Positions 50,609 through 59,962 of a stretch of 64,000 nucleotides of DNA are shown piece after piece. Position numbers and translations under genes: made by a program. How positions within the stretch are numbered: the stretch's first letter is position 1; every line of letters begins with the position of its first letter. The stretch spans positions 1,116,001 through 1,180,000 of the forward strand of contig JAOSKN010000003.1 of assembly GCA_027493525.1 (NCBI GenBank). The letters are read 5' to 3'. A model generated the notes under the pieces. That model did not search any database. It was not told the origin of the DNA and saw nothing but the letters and a program-made list of their open reading frames with translations. The stretch is from Planctomycetota bacterium. GTDB lineage: Bacteria; Planctomycetota; SZUA-567; H5-PLA8.

Positions 50609-51704
50609 ATGACCCAACCCGAGCCGTCCGAAGCCGCGGCGCCTCCTCCGCTGCGCAGCCGGCACACGGCCAGTTTCGCCGAGCTGCTCGCGAAGACCGG
50701 GAGTTCGCTGGCGATCTCGACCTACCAGGCCGGCAAGCTGGTCTTCGCGCGCGCCGACGAGGGCATCGTCAACACGCATTTCCGGAGCTTCGTGCGCCCG
50801 ATGGGGCTGGCGGCCGCCCGCGGGCGGCTGGCGGTGGGGACAATCCACACGATCTGGGAATTCCACGACCTCCCGGCCGTGGCGCGCAAGCTCGAGCCGG
50901 TTGGCAAGCACGACGCGTGCTATCTCCCGCGCATCGCTTCGGTGACCGGCGACATCAAGGTCCACGAACTGCACTACGGCGACGGCGGCCTCTGGCTCGT
51001 CAACACCCTCTTCTCCTGCGTCTGCACCCTCGACGGGACGCACAGCTTCGTGCCGCGCTGGCGCCCGAAGTTCATCACCGCGCTCGCGCCCGAGGACCGC
51101 TGCCATCTCAACGGCCTGGCGCTGGTCGGCGGCCGGCCGGCCTTCGCGACCGTCCTGGGTCTCAGCGACAAACACGGCGGCTGGCGCGAGGGGGAAGGCC
51201 GACGGCGGCTGCGTGCTCGAGGTCTCCACCAGCAAGCCGGTCTGCGAGGGCCTCGCGATGCCCCATTCGCCGCGCTGGCACGACGGCGCGCTCTGGGTGC
51301 TGGACTCCGGCCGCGGCGCGCTCTGCCGCGTGGACCTCGCCGCGCGCCGCGCGGAAACGGTCGCGGAGCTGCCGGGCTTCACGCGCGGGCTGGACTTTCT
51401 GGGGCCGTACGCGCTGGTGGGGCTCTCGCACGCCCGCGAGCGCGCCTGGTTCGGCGACCTGCCCATCACGCGCGAGGACTACAAACGGCAGTGCGGCGTC
51501 TGGATCGTCGATACGCGCAACGGCCAGGAAGCCGGGCGCTTGCAGTTCGACGACGCGGTGCAGGAGGTCTTCGAGGTCCGCGTGCTGCACGGACAGCGCT
51601 TCCCTGAACTGTTGAACGAAGACCAGGAACGGATCAACGGCTCCTTTGCCCTGCCGGACGAAGCGTTGACTCAAGTCGATACAGCATATAGGGAAAAAAG
51701 ATAG
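50609..51704 (+). CDS. TIGR03032/DUF4915-family protein, one frameshift
   Basis: About 364 residues after removing one base in the GGGGG run at 51190-51194. Recognised stretches: SLAISTYQAGKLVFARADEG, FVRPMGLAAARGRLAVGTIH, WLVNTLFSCVCTLDGTHSFV, PEDRCHLNGLALVGGRPAFA before the break and SPRWHDGALWVLDSGRGALC, GFTRGLDFLGPYALVG after it. The sequence fits the conserved TIGR03032 family, predicted beta-propeller proteins of unknown function, in some cases linked to prenyl- or sugar-binding. The gene lies 63 bp after the isomerase in the same direction. Confidence 0.82.
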
Positions 51705-51828
51705 GATCGAGTTGGCTCATTTTTATGTTCTCGCGTTGAATTCGCAAGGTGCAGCACTAACATGACACTTCTATATTCGTTTAAATTTTCGGTTTAGGAA
51801 CGGCTTTTACCTGAGCGGGGAGCAATCC

Positions 51829-54800
51829 ATGCCTAAGCGCGGACGTTGGACAAGCATCGGGATGATCCGGCGGACGGTCGTCGGGCTGGGGCTGGCGGCG
51901 AGCCTGCACGTAGGGTCGGCGTTCGGCGCGACCTTCGAGATCGCCGACGGGGACGTGACCGGCCTGGTTAGCGCGATCGCCACGGCGAACGCGAACGGCG
52001 AAGCCGACACGATCAACCTGGCGCCCGCGGGCACCTATACGCTTACGGCGTCGAACAATACCTCTTCCGGCGATAATGGGCTCCCCGCCATCGCGGCCGA
52101 CGGCGGCAATCCGCTGCGCATCAATGGCCGGGGCGCGACCATCACGCGCAGCGGCGCCGCGCCGGACTTCCGCATCCTCCTGATCAGCGGCGGCAACCTG
52201 ACGCTCCAAAACACCACCATCGCCAACGGTCGTTCGAGCAGCAACTACAACGGCGGCGGCATCCGCGCGAACGGAACCTTGATCCTCAACAACTGCACCA
52301 TCACGGGCAACACGGCCGTCGGCGGTTTCGCGTACGGCGGCGGGCTCGACGTCCGCTTCGGACAAACGGCCACCGTAAACAATTCCACCTTCACGGGTAA
52401 CGCGGCGGAAGGCGGCGGCGGCGCCATCAATGTGTACGGCACGCTGAACCTGAGGAACAGCACCATCACCGGAAACTCCGCGCCGAATGGCGGCGGCATC
52501 TACACCTTCGGCGACGCGACTCTCCTGAACAGCACCGTCGCGGGGAATTCCACCGCGGGCGATGGCGGGGGCGTCCAAGTCTCAGGGGGCACGTTAGCCA
52601 TTCAGAACACGATCGTGTCCGACAATACGGCCGGCGGCTCAGGACCCGACATCTCGGGTTCGGTGAATTCCGACTTCAGTCTGATCGAGGATCCCTCCGG
52701 CGCCACCCTGACCGGCTCCAACAACATCACGCTTCAGGATCCGAACCTCGGGGCGCTCCAGGACAACGGCGGCCCGACGCAGACCATGCTGCCGGGCGCC
52801 GGCCCGGCCATCGACGCGGGCGACAATACGCTGGCCGCCGGCCTCCTGGTCGACCAGCGGCTCCTGGGGCGCGTCGCCAACGGCACGGTGGACATGGGCG
52901 CGGTCGAATCCGGCGCCGCCGCGCTCACGAACCTCATCGTGGACAACGCCGCGGACGAGGACGACGGCGACTTCGGCCCCGGCGATTTCTCGCTGCGCGA
53001 GGCCGTCGGGCTGGCCAACTTCAACGGAGGGGCAAACGCGATCGGCTTCGACCCGGCGCTCACCGCCGGCGGGGACGCCACGCTGAACCTGTCCAGCGTG
53101 GGCGACACGAACGCCGGCCCTTCCGCGCTGGGCGTCACTTCGGACATCACCATCACGGGGCCAGCCGCCGACAACGGGATCACTGTCGCCCGCGACGGCG
53201 CGGCCGGCGACATGCGCCTGTTCTACGTGGACGCGGGCTCTTCGTTGACGCTCCAGAACCTGACGCTGAGCAACGGGCGCGCGGTGGGCGGAAACGGCGG
53301 CGGGTTTGGAACCCAGAATACCGACAGCGGCGGCGGCGGCGCGGGAGGCTTGGGCGGCGCGGTCTTCAATGCGGGGACGCTGAGTCTGGTGCAGAGCACG
53401 CTGTCGGGCAATCAGGCGCTCGGCGGCGACGGGGGCGACGGAGGCCGAAGAACTCCTAATGGAGCAACATACTACTATTACGCTGGCGGCGGCGGCGGGG
53501 GCTTCGGAGGAAACGGCGGCGCGGCTTCCGACGGCGGCGGCGGCGGGGGCGGAACGGCAAGCGCGGGCGGCAACGCCAGCGGCGGCACGGGCGGCGCGGC
53601 GGGCACGGCCAACGGGGGCGGCGGAGGCAGTTTTGATGGCGGCGCCGGCGGCGCAGGCGGATTCGGTGGCGGTGGGGGCGGCGGCGCCACTTCCTTTACG
53701 GCCAGCGGCGCGGGCGGCGCCAGTTCGTTTGGCGGCGGGGGCGGAGGCGGAGGTTCGGGTTTAGGTACTAACGGCGGCGCCGGTGGCGCGGGCGGATTCG
53801 GAGCAGGCGGCGGCGGAGGAGGAGGAAGCTATGTCGGCGCAGGAGCAGGCGGCGCAAGCGGCTTCGGAGGGGGAGCGGGCGGCGCAGGCGGAGCGGGCGC
53901 AGGGCCTGGCGGCGGCGGCGGCGGCGGCGGCGCGGGCCTGGGCGGCGGGATCTTCAACTACGGCGGGACGCTTACCGTCACGAACAGCACCATCTCGGGG
54001 AATACGGCGCAGGGCGGTACGGGCGGCGGCGCCAACAACAACGGCGGCCTGGGCGTGGACGGCGGAGACGGCGCCGGCCTGGGCGGCGGGGTCTTCAACC
54101 GCAACGGGACGGTGACGCTGACCAACGCGACGATCGCGAACAACACCGCCGACGACGGCGGCGGAGGCCTCTTCAATGTGGGCGACGGCGCGGCCGGGAC
54201 CGTCACGCTGAACAACAGCATCGTCGCCGATTCGGCCAACGCCGCGACGGACCTGGAGACGGCGACGATCAACGCCGGAACCGACTCGCTCACCGGCAAC
54301 AACAACCTGATCGAAGATCCGACCGGCCACCCGTTCATCGACGGGACCAACGGCAACCTGGTCGGCGTGGACCCGGCCCTCAACGCGCTGGCCGACAACG
54401 GCGGGCCGGCGTTCACCCATTTACCGGTCGAAGGCTCCAGCCCGGTCATCGACGCGATCGCGGCGGGCCAAGCCGTCGATCAGCGCGGCATCGCGCGGCC
54501 GCAGGGAAGCAACTTCGACATTGGCGCCGTCGAGGTCGAGAATCCCATTCTCCCCGGCTCCGGCTACCTGCCCACGTACCTGCGCCTGACCAGCAACTGG
54601 CGGACGCCCAACCGCGATCGCGCGGTCCTGATCGCGCTCATGGACAACCCCGACGCGGCACCCGCCCCGGGCGTGCCGTATCCCTTTGACGGGACCGCCG
54701 TCACGATCGACATCGGCGAACAGGTCTTCGCCTTCACGCTGAATGCGCGCGGCAGGGACACGCTAACCAACGGACGCAATCTGATCGTCCGGTATCTCCG

Positions 54801-55029
54801 CCGCACGAACCAACTGCGCGTCATCCTGCGCAGCCCCTTCGGCGCTTATCAGGGCCAGTGGCTCGACGACGGGTTGATGAACGTCCAGGCCCAGGGCACG
54901 CCCGTAACGGCGCCCACCTCCATCCAGATCGGTACGACGCTCGTCAGCGGCGACGTGCCGCTGCGCTGGTTCAATCGGGCGAACTTCTCGGGCAACGCCA
55001 CCGGCAAGGGCCTCGTGCTGCCACCGTAG
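51829..55029 (+). CDS. Secreted Gly-rich beta-helix surface protein with CSLREA motif
   Basis: 1066 residues from ATG 51829 (GGGGAG seven bases upstream). After a signal peptide (TVVGLGLAASLHVGSAFG) it has two right-handed beta-helix parts (NLTLQNTTIANGRSSSNYNG and GTLTVTNSTISGNTAQGG are typical) and between them a CSLREA-like unit (NAADEDDGDFGPGDFSLREA). A glycine-rich block of about 220 residues (53300-53960) resembles PGRS-type repeats. A choice-of-anchor Q-type segment (DNGGPTQTMLPGAGPAIDAG) occurs near the end of each helix. The last 180 residues (from LPGSGYLPTYLRLTSNW) form a separate domain that might serve export or anchoring. Likely an adhesin or surface-layer protein. Confidence 0.75.
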   Translation: MPKRGRWTSIGMIRRTVVGLGLAASLHVGSAFGATFEIADGDVTGLVSAIATANANGEADTINLAPAGTYTLTASNNTSSGDNGLPAIAADGGNPLRINGRGATITRSGAAPDFRILLISGGNLTLQNTTIANGRSSSNYNGGGIRANGTLILNNCTITGNTAVGGFAYGGGLDVRFGQTATVNNSTFTGNAAEGGGGAINVYGTLNLRNSTITGNSAPNGGGIYTFGDATLLNSTVAGNSTAGDGGGVQVSGGTLAIQNTIVSDNTAGGSGPDISGSVNSDFSLIEDPSGATLTGSNNITLQDPNLGALQDNGGPTQTMLPGAGPAIDAGDNTLAAGLLVDQRLLGRVANGTVDMGAVESGAAALTNLIVDNAADEDDGDFGPGDFSLREAVGLANFNGGANAIGFDPALTAGGDATLNLSSVGDTNAGPSALGVTSDITITGPAADNGITVARDGAAGDMRLFYVDAGSSLTLQNLTLSNGRAVGGNGGGFGTQNTDSGGGGAGGLGGAVFNAGTLSLVQSTLSGNQALGGDGGDGGRRTPNGATYYYYAGGGGGGFGGNGGAASDGGGGGGGTASAGGNASGGTGGAAGTANGGGGGSFDGGAGGAGGFGGGGGGGATSFTASGAGGASSFGGGGGGGGSGLGTNGGAGGAGGFGAGGGGGGGSYVGAGAGGASGFGGGAGGAGGAGAGPGGGGGGGGAGLGGGIFNYGGTLTVTNSTISGNTAQGGTGGGANNNGGLGVDGGDGAGLGGGVFNRNGTVTLTNATIANNTADDGGGGLFNVGDGAAGTVTLNNSIVADSANAATDLETATINAGTDSLTGNNNLIEDPTGHPFIDGTNGNLVGVDPALNALADNGGPAFTHLPVEGSSPVIDAIAAGQAVDQRGIARPQGSNFDIGAVEVENPILPGSGYLPTYLRLTSNWRTPNRDRAVLIALMDNPDAAPAPGVPYPFDGTAVTIDIGEQVFAFTLNARGRDTLTNGRNLIVRYLRRTNQLRVILRSPFGAYQGQWLDDGLMNVQAQGTPVTAPTSIQIGTTLVSGDVPLRWFNRANFSGNATGKGLVLPP

Positions 55030-55401
55030 CGGGCGATCGGCGCCGCCAACCCGGCCGCCACAGGCCGCCCCCGCTGAAGACGAGGCGGCTTCGGCCGTGC
55101 TTGGCGTGGCCATGCAGCAAACCGCAACCGCCACGACGTTTCCGACGTGGCCGCACTCGACACGCAAAGCCAGGACCAGTTGACGCGGCGCCACTGACGC
55201 GCCGCGCGTTCGCGCCTAGGGGCAGCCAGACGGTTCACCATTCATCACTCGTCTTCTCCTGCCCTTCATACTTCATGCAAAGCGGCGGCTTGTCGTGGAC
55301 GACGGTGCGAGGCGGGTGTAAACCGAGCACGTTCGACATACCCGTCTGTTTCATTCCGCGGCACCGCATTCGCCTGCGTCCGACGACGCAAGAGAATTGG
55401 A
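55030..55401. other. Intergenic stretch without recognised gene
   Basis: About 370 bp between the beta-helix protein and ackA. The short frames on either strand lack ribosome sites and do not continue. No clear terminator or repeat is seen. Confidence 0.5.
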
Positions 55402-56607
55402 ATGGCCTCCGCAGCCGCACCTCCTCCACCTTCGCACGGCCCGCGGCGCGCGGTGCTGGCGGTTAACGGCGGTTCCTCGAGCCTGAAACTGGCCGTCTAC
55501 GCCGCCGCCGCGGACGAGGCGCGGCTCTGGTCCGGCCGGATCGAACGGATCGGACTTCCTGGCGCGAAGCTTCATTTCGGCGACGCAGAGCGGCGCGCCG
55601 AGGTTCCGGACCACGACGCAGCCGCGCGGCTTGCGCTGGAAGCCCTGCGGCGCGAAGCCGGAACGTTCGAGGTCGTCGCGATCGGGCATCGCGTGGTTCA
55701 CGGAGGCGAGCGCTTCGCCGCGCCGACGAGCGTCACGCCGGAAGTCCTCGCCGAACTGCGCCGGCTCGAACCCTTCGCGCCGCGGCACCTGCCCTCGGAG
55801 CTCGCGGTCCTCGAGGCCTTCACGCGGCACTTTCCCGGCCTGCCGCAGGTCGCGTGTTTCGATACGGCCTTCCACCGGGAGTTGCCGCGCGAAGCGCGGC
55901 TGCTCCCGATCCCGCGACGTTACGAGGCGCTGGGCGTGCGGCGCTACGGATTCCATGGGATTTCCTACGCGTATTTGATGGAAGAATTGACGCGCCTGGA
56001 TCCCGCGGCGGCCGGCGGCCGCGTGGTCCTCGCGCACCTCGGCAACGGCGCGAGCCTCGCCGCCGTCCGCGGCGGGCGCGCGCTCGACACCAGCATGGCC
56101 TTCACCCCGACGGCCGGAATTCCCATGAGCACCCGCAGCGGCGATCTCGACCCGGGCGTGCTCTGGTATCTCGGCGCGCGCGAGGGGCTCGGCATCGAGA
56201 AGCTCTATCGCATGCTCAACGAGGAATCCGGACTGCTGGGCCTCTCGGAGACCTCGTCCGACGTCCGCGACCTCCTCGCGCGCGAGGCCGCCGGCGACGC
56301 GCGCGCGGCCGACGCGCTGGCCGTCTTCTGCTACGCGCTCCGCCTGCGCATCGGCGCTTATGCCGCGGCGCTGGGCGGCCTCGAAACGCTCGTCTTCAGC
56401 GCCGGCATCGGCGAACACGCGCCCGAGGTCCGCGCGCGCGCCTGCGCGGGGCTGGAGTTCCTCGGCGTAACGCTGGACCCCGCCGCCAACGCGCGCCACG
56501 CGCCGGTCGTCTCCGCGCCGGGCGGGAAGGTGACGGTGCGCGTCATCCCCACCGACGAGGAGCGCATGATCGCGCGCGACGTACGCAGGCTGCTTAACCT
56601 GATCTGA
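55402..56607 (+). CDS. ackA: Acetate kinase
   Basis: 401 residues, the usual length. The ASKHA phosphate-binding start VLAVNGGSSSLKLAVY, the HRVVHGG and YGFHGISYAYLM motifs and HLGNGASLAAVRGGRALDTS are all present, plus the conserved arginine region FTPTAGIPMSTRSGDLDPG. It converts acetyl phosphate and ADP to acetate and ATP (or the reverse). The next gene, 13 bp downstream, is a phosphoketolase, which makes acetyl phosphate; the two form an ATP-yielding module. Confidence 0.96.
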   Translation: MASAAAPPPPSHGPRRAVLAVNGGSSSLKLAVYAAAADEARLWSGRIERIGLPGAKLHFGDAERRAEVPDHDAAARLALEALRREAGTFEVVAIGHRVVHGGERFAAPTSVTPEVLAELRRLEPFAPRHLPSELAVLEAFTRHFPGLPQVACFDTAFHRELPREARLLPIPRRYEALGVRRYGFHGISYAYLMEELTRLDPAAAGGRVVLAHLGNGASLAAVRGGRALDTSMAFTPTAGIPMSTRSGDLDPGVLWYLGAREGLGIEKLYRMLNEESGLLGLSETSSDVRDLLAREAAGDARAADALAVFCYALRLRIGAYAAALGGLETLVFSAGIGEHAPEVRARACAGLEFLGVTLDPAANARHAPVVSAPGGKVTVRVIPTDEERMIARDVRRLLNLI

Positions 56608-56620
56608 AAGGACCTCCCCG

Positions 56621-59041
56621 ATGAAAAAGAAGGCCTCTGCCAAGAAGTCCACGGGCCTGGACCGCAACGAAGAACTGAGCAGAATGGACGCCTACTGGCG
56701 TGCCGCAAATTACCTCTCCGTGGGCCAGATCTACCTCTACGATAACCCGCTCCTGCGCAAGCCGCTGAAGGCCGAGCACGTCAAGCCGCGCCTGCTGGGG
56801 CATTGGGGCACCTCGCCGGGGCTGAATTTCATCTACGTCCACTTGAACCGGGTCATCAAGCGGAATGACCTGGACATGCTCTACCTCTGCGGCCCCGGCC
56901 ACGGCGGTCCGGCGATGGTCGCCAGCACCTACCTGGAAGGCAGCTACAGCGAGCTCTACCCCAACATCACGCGGGACGAAGAAGGCATGCGCCGGCTCTT
57001 CAAGCAATTCTCCTTCCCCGGTGGGATCCCCAGCCACGCCGCGCCCGAGACGCCCGGCTCGATCCACGAAGGCGGCGAACTCGGTTACGTGCTCGCGCAC
57101 GCTTACGGCGCGGTCTTCGACGCGCCCGAACTGATCGCGGCCTGCGTGGTCGGCGACGGCGAGGCCGAGACCGGGCCGCTCGCGGCGAGCTGGCACTCGA
57201 ACAAGTTCCTGAACCCGGTCCACGACGGCGCGGTCCTCCCGATATTGCATCTCAACGGTTACAAGATCGCCAACCCGACGCTTTTGGCGCGCATCCCGAA
57301 CGAGGAACTCGCGCAGCTCTTCCGCGGCTACGGCTACACGCCCTACTTCGTGGAAGGCCACGAGCCCGAACCGATGCACCGCAAGATGGCCGAGACGCTC
57401 GACAAGGTCGTCGCCGAGATCCGCGCGATCCAGCGCGAGGCGCGCGCGAAGGGCTTCAAGCGCCGACCGAGCTGGCCGATGATCGTGCTGCGCACGCCCA
57501 AGGGCTGGACGGGGCCGAAGGAAGTGGACGGCAAGCCGACCGAAGGCTCGTGGCGCTCGCACCAAGTCCCGCTCTCCGGCACGCATACCAACCCCGCGCA
57601 CCTGAAGCAGCTCGAACGCTGGCTGAAGAGCTACAAGCCCGAGGAACTTTTCGATGCGGACGGGCGCCTTAAGCCGGAACTCGCCGCGCTCGCACCCGCG
57701 GGGGAACGGCGCATGGGCGCCAACCCGCGCGCCAACGGCGGGCTGCTGCTGCGCGACCTGCGCCTGCCGGACTTCCGCGACTACGCCGTGACGGTCACCT
57801 GTCCCGGCGCGACGAACGCCGAATCCATCCGCATCATGGGCGGGTTCCTGCGCGACGCCGCCAAGCTCAACGCCCAGGCGCGCAATTTCCGCATCTTCGG
57901 CCCCGACGAGACCGCCTCCAACCGCCTGGGGGCGGTCTTCGAGGCCACCGCGCGCCAGTTCACCGGCGAGATCCTGCCGAGCGACGAGCACCTCGCGCCG
58001 GACGGGCGTGTCATGGAAGTCCTCAGCGAGCACCTCTGCCAGGGCTGGCTGGAAGGTTACCTGCTCACCGGCCGCCACGGCTTCTTCTCGTGCTACGAGG
58101 CCTTCATCCACATCGTCGATTCGATGTTCAACCAGCACGCCAAGTGGCTGAAGGTGACGCGGCATCTGCCATGGCGCCGGCCCATCGCCTCGCTGAACTA
58201 CCTGCTCACCTCACACGTCTGGCGCCAGGACCACAACGGGTTCAGCCACCAGGACCCGGGCTTCATCGACCACGTGGTGAACAAGAAGGCCGAGATCATC
58301 CGCGTGTACCTCCCGCCGGACGCCAACACGCTTCTCTCCGTCGCCGACCACTGTCTGCGCAGCCGGAACTACGTCAACGTGATCGTCGCCGGCAAGCAGC
58401 CGCAGCCGCAGTGGCTCGACATGGACGCGGCCGTGAAGCACTGCACCGCCGGTTTGGGGATCTGGACCTGGGCCAGCAACAACGACGGCGGCGAGCCCGA
58501 CGTGGTGCTGGCCTGCGCCGGCGACGTGCCGACGCTGGAGACCCTCGCCGCAGCCAAACTGCTCCGCGAACTCTTCCCCGATCTGAAGGTCCGCGTGGTC
58601 AACGTCGTGAACCTGATGACGCTCCAGCCGCAGATCGAGCACCCTCACGGGCTCAGCGACCGCGACTTCGACGCGCTCTTCACGAAGGACAAGCCGATCA
58701 TCTTCGCCTTCCACGGCTACCCATGGCTGATCCATCGCCTCACCTACCGCCGCACGAACCATAAGAACCTCCACGTGCGCGGCTATAAAGAGGAAGGCAC
58801 GACCACGACGCCCTTCGACATGGTGGTGCTGAACGACCTGGACCGCTTCCACCTGGTTGACGACGCGATCGACCGCGTTCCGGCCCTCGGCGCGCGCGCG
58901 GCCTACGCCAAGCAGTTCGTCCGCGACAAGCTGATCGATCACAAGAACTACATTCATAAGCACGGCGAGGACTTGCCGGAGATCCGCGACTGGCTCTGGA
59001 CCACCTCGCCCGCCCGCAAGCGCCGCGGCGGTGGGCGCTGA
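56621..59041 (+). CDS. xfp: Xylulose-5-phosphate/fructose-6-phosphate phosphoketolase
   Basis: 806 residues. The phosphoketolase pattern is clear: LLGHWGTSPGLNFIYVHLNR, YLCGPGHGGPAMVASTYLEG, HEGGELGYVLAHAYGA, the TPP-binding GDGEAETGPLAASWHSNKFL with ILHLNGYKIANPTLL, and VVGD before it. The C-terminal half has the second and third domains (QDHNGFSHQDPGFIDHVVNK, LPPDANTLLSVADHCLRSRN). The enzyme cleaves xylulose-5-P or fructose-6-P with phosphate to acetyl-P and an aldose phosphate. It is 13 bp downstream of ackA. Confidence 0.97.
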   Translation: MKKKASAKKSTGLDRNEELSRMDAYWRAANYLSVGQIYLYDNPLLRKPLKAEHVKPRLLGHWGTSPGLNFIYVHLNRVIKRNDLDMLYLCGPGHGGPAMVASTYLEGSYSELYPNITRDEEGMRRLFKQFSFPGGIPSHAAPETPGSIHEGGELGYVLAHAYGAVFDAPELIAACVVGDGEAETGPLAASWHSNKFLNPVHDGAVLPILHLNGYKIANPTLLARIPNEELAQLFRGYGYTPYFVEGHEPEPMHRKMAETLDKVVAEIRAIQREARAKGFKRRPSWPMIVLRTPKGWTGPKEVDGKPTEGSWRSHQVPLSGTHTNPAHLKQLERWLKSYKPEELFDADGRLKPELAALAPAGERRMGANPRANGGLLLRDLRLPDFRDYAVTVTCPGATNAESIRIMGGFLRDAAKLNAQARNFRIFGPDETASNRLGAVFEATARQFTGEILPSDEHLAPDGRVMEVLSEHLCQGWLEGYLLTGRHGFFSCYEAFIHIVDSMFNQHAKWLKVTRHLPWRRPIASLNYLLTSHVWRQDHNGFSHQDPGFIDHVVNKKAEIIRVYLPPDANTLLSVADHCLRSRNYVNVIVAGKQPQPQWLDMDAAVKHCTAGLGIWTWASNNDGGEPDVVLACAGDVPTLETLAAAKLLRELFPDLKVRVVNVVNLMTLQPQIEHPHGLSDRDFDALFTKDKPIIFAFHGYPWLIHRLTYRRTNHKNLHVRGYKEEGTTTTPFDMVVLNDLDRFHLVDDAIDRVPALGARAAYAKQFVRDKLIDHKNYIHKHGEDLPEIRDWLWTTSPARKRRGGGR

Positions 59042-59064
59042 GGCCGTCCGAAGTTCGCGCGGGC

Positions 59065-59102
59065 AAAAAAAGGGTGAAGCGCGTTCCGGCGCGCCCCACC
59101 CT
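59065..59102 (-). terminator. Intrinsic terminator after the amidohydrolase gene
   Basis: Stem with AGGGTG (59071-59076) pairing with CACCCT (59097-59102) and inner CGCG/CGCG pairs, followed on the minus strand by seven T. It lies in the 89-bp gap between the convergent xfp and amidohydrolase genes and ends the minus-strand operon. The same stem may partly serve the plus strand. Confidence 0.75.
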
Positions 59103-59130
59103 GCTCCGTGTCCCCGTGGTTAAACCCAGT

Positions 59131-59937
59131 TCAAGCCACGCCAGCTTCCAGCGGCACGAGTTCCGCCGTCAGGCGCTTGAAGTTCCCGCTGAAGACCAGT
59201 TCGCGCTGCGCCTCCGTGATCGGTTCGTGCAGCACATCGGCGATGAACCCGGCGGCCCCGCAAAGCGGGAAATCGCTCCCCCAGAGGAACTTCTCCGCGC
59301 CGGCCTGTTCGATCGCGTAATGCAGCATCCCGTAGCGATGCAGCCCGCTGCCCGAGAGGTCCAGATGCAGGTTCGGCAGCTCGCGCACCAGCGCCACGCG
59401 CTCGCGGATGCCCGGGATGTCCTGCCGCGGATGCGCGAGGACGAGGCGCAGGCGCGGGAGCGACTCGGCGAGCCGCCGGACCAGCGCGTGGTCGTTGCAG
59501 TGGATGTTCAGCGTCGCGCCGAGGTCCTCCACCAGGCGGAACATGCCCAGCGCCTCGGGGCTCCCGAGCAGTTCCTGCCGCCCGAAACCGTACCACGCCA
59601 TCTCGCCGATCCAGCGCACGCCTTCCTGCTTCACCGCGCGCTCGATTTGAGCGCAGGATTCGTCCGGGAATTCCGGGTGCGCGTGCACGGCCGGCAGGTA
59701 GAAGTCCGGGTACCGGTCGCGCATGCGGTAGGCGGATTCGTTGCAGAAGCGCAGGTCCTCGAGGCCCGCGGGGCCCGCGCGCAGGTCGCCGCAGGTGCCG
59801 CAGCACTGCGTCACGCCGGCGGACTTCAGCCGTTCGACGAAGGTCTCGGCGCCGAAGTCGAGGAAGTGGCCGCAATTCCCGCGGCGCCCCTGCTCGGCGA
59901 GAGGCAGGTGAATGTGGCAGTCGACGATCTCACGCAT
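59131..59937 (-). CDS. Amidohydrolase_2-type TIM-barrel metal-dependent hydrolase
   Basis: 268 residues. The HxH motif of the amidohydrolase superfamily is at the N-terminus (IVDCHIHLPLA), with later ligands in LNIHCNDH, RLVLAHPRQDIPG and the strand LWGSDFPLCGAAG (Asp). It is of the uronate-isomerase/decarboxylase-like amidohydrolase-2 branch, cytoplasmic, substrate unknown. The start is 25 bp after the DegT-type aminotransferase stop, so both genes are in one operon; an amino-sugar or related catabolic role is possible. Confidence 0.85.
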   Translation of the reverse strand: MREIVDCHIHLPLAEQGRRGNCGHFLDFGAETFVERLKSAGVTQCCGTCGDLRAGPAGLEDLRFCNESAYRMRDRYPDFYLPAVHAHPEFPDESCAQIERAVKQEGVRWIGEMAWYGFGRQELLGSPEALGMFRLVEDLGATLNIHCNDHALVRRLAESLPRLRLVLAHPRQDIPGIRERVALVRELPNLHLDLSGSGLHRYGMLHYAIEQAGAEKFLWGSDFPLCGAAGFIADVLHEPITEAQRELVFSGNFKRLTAELVPLEAGVA

Positions 59938-59962
59938 TTCCTATCTCCTTTTGAAAAGAAAT

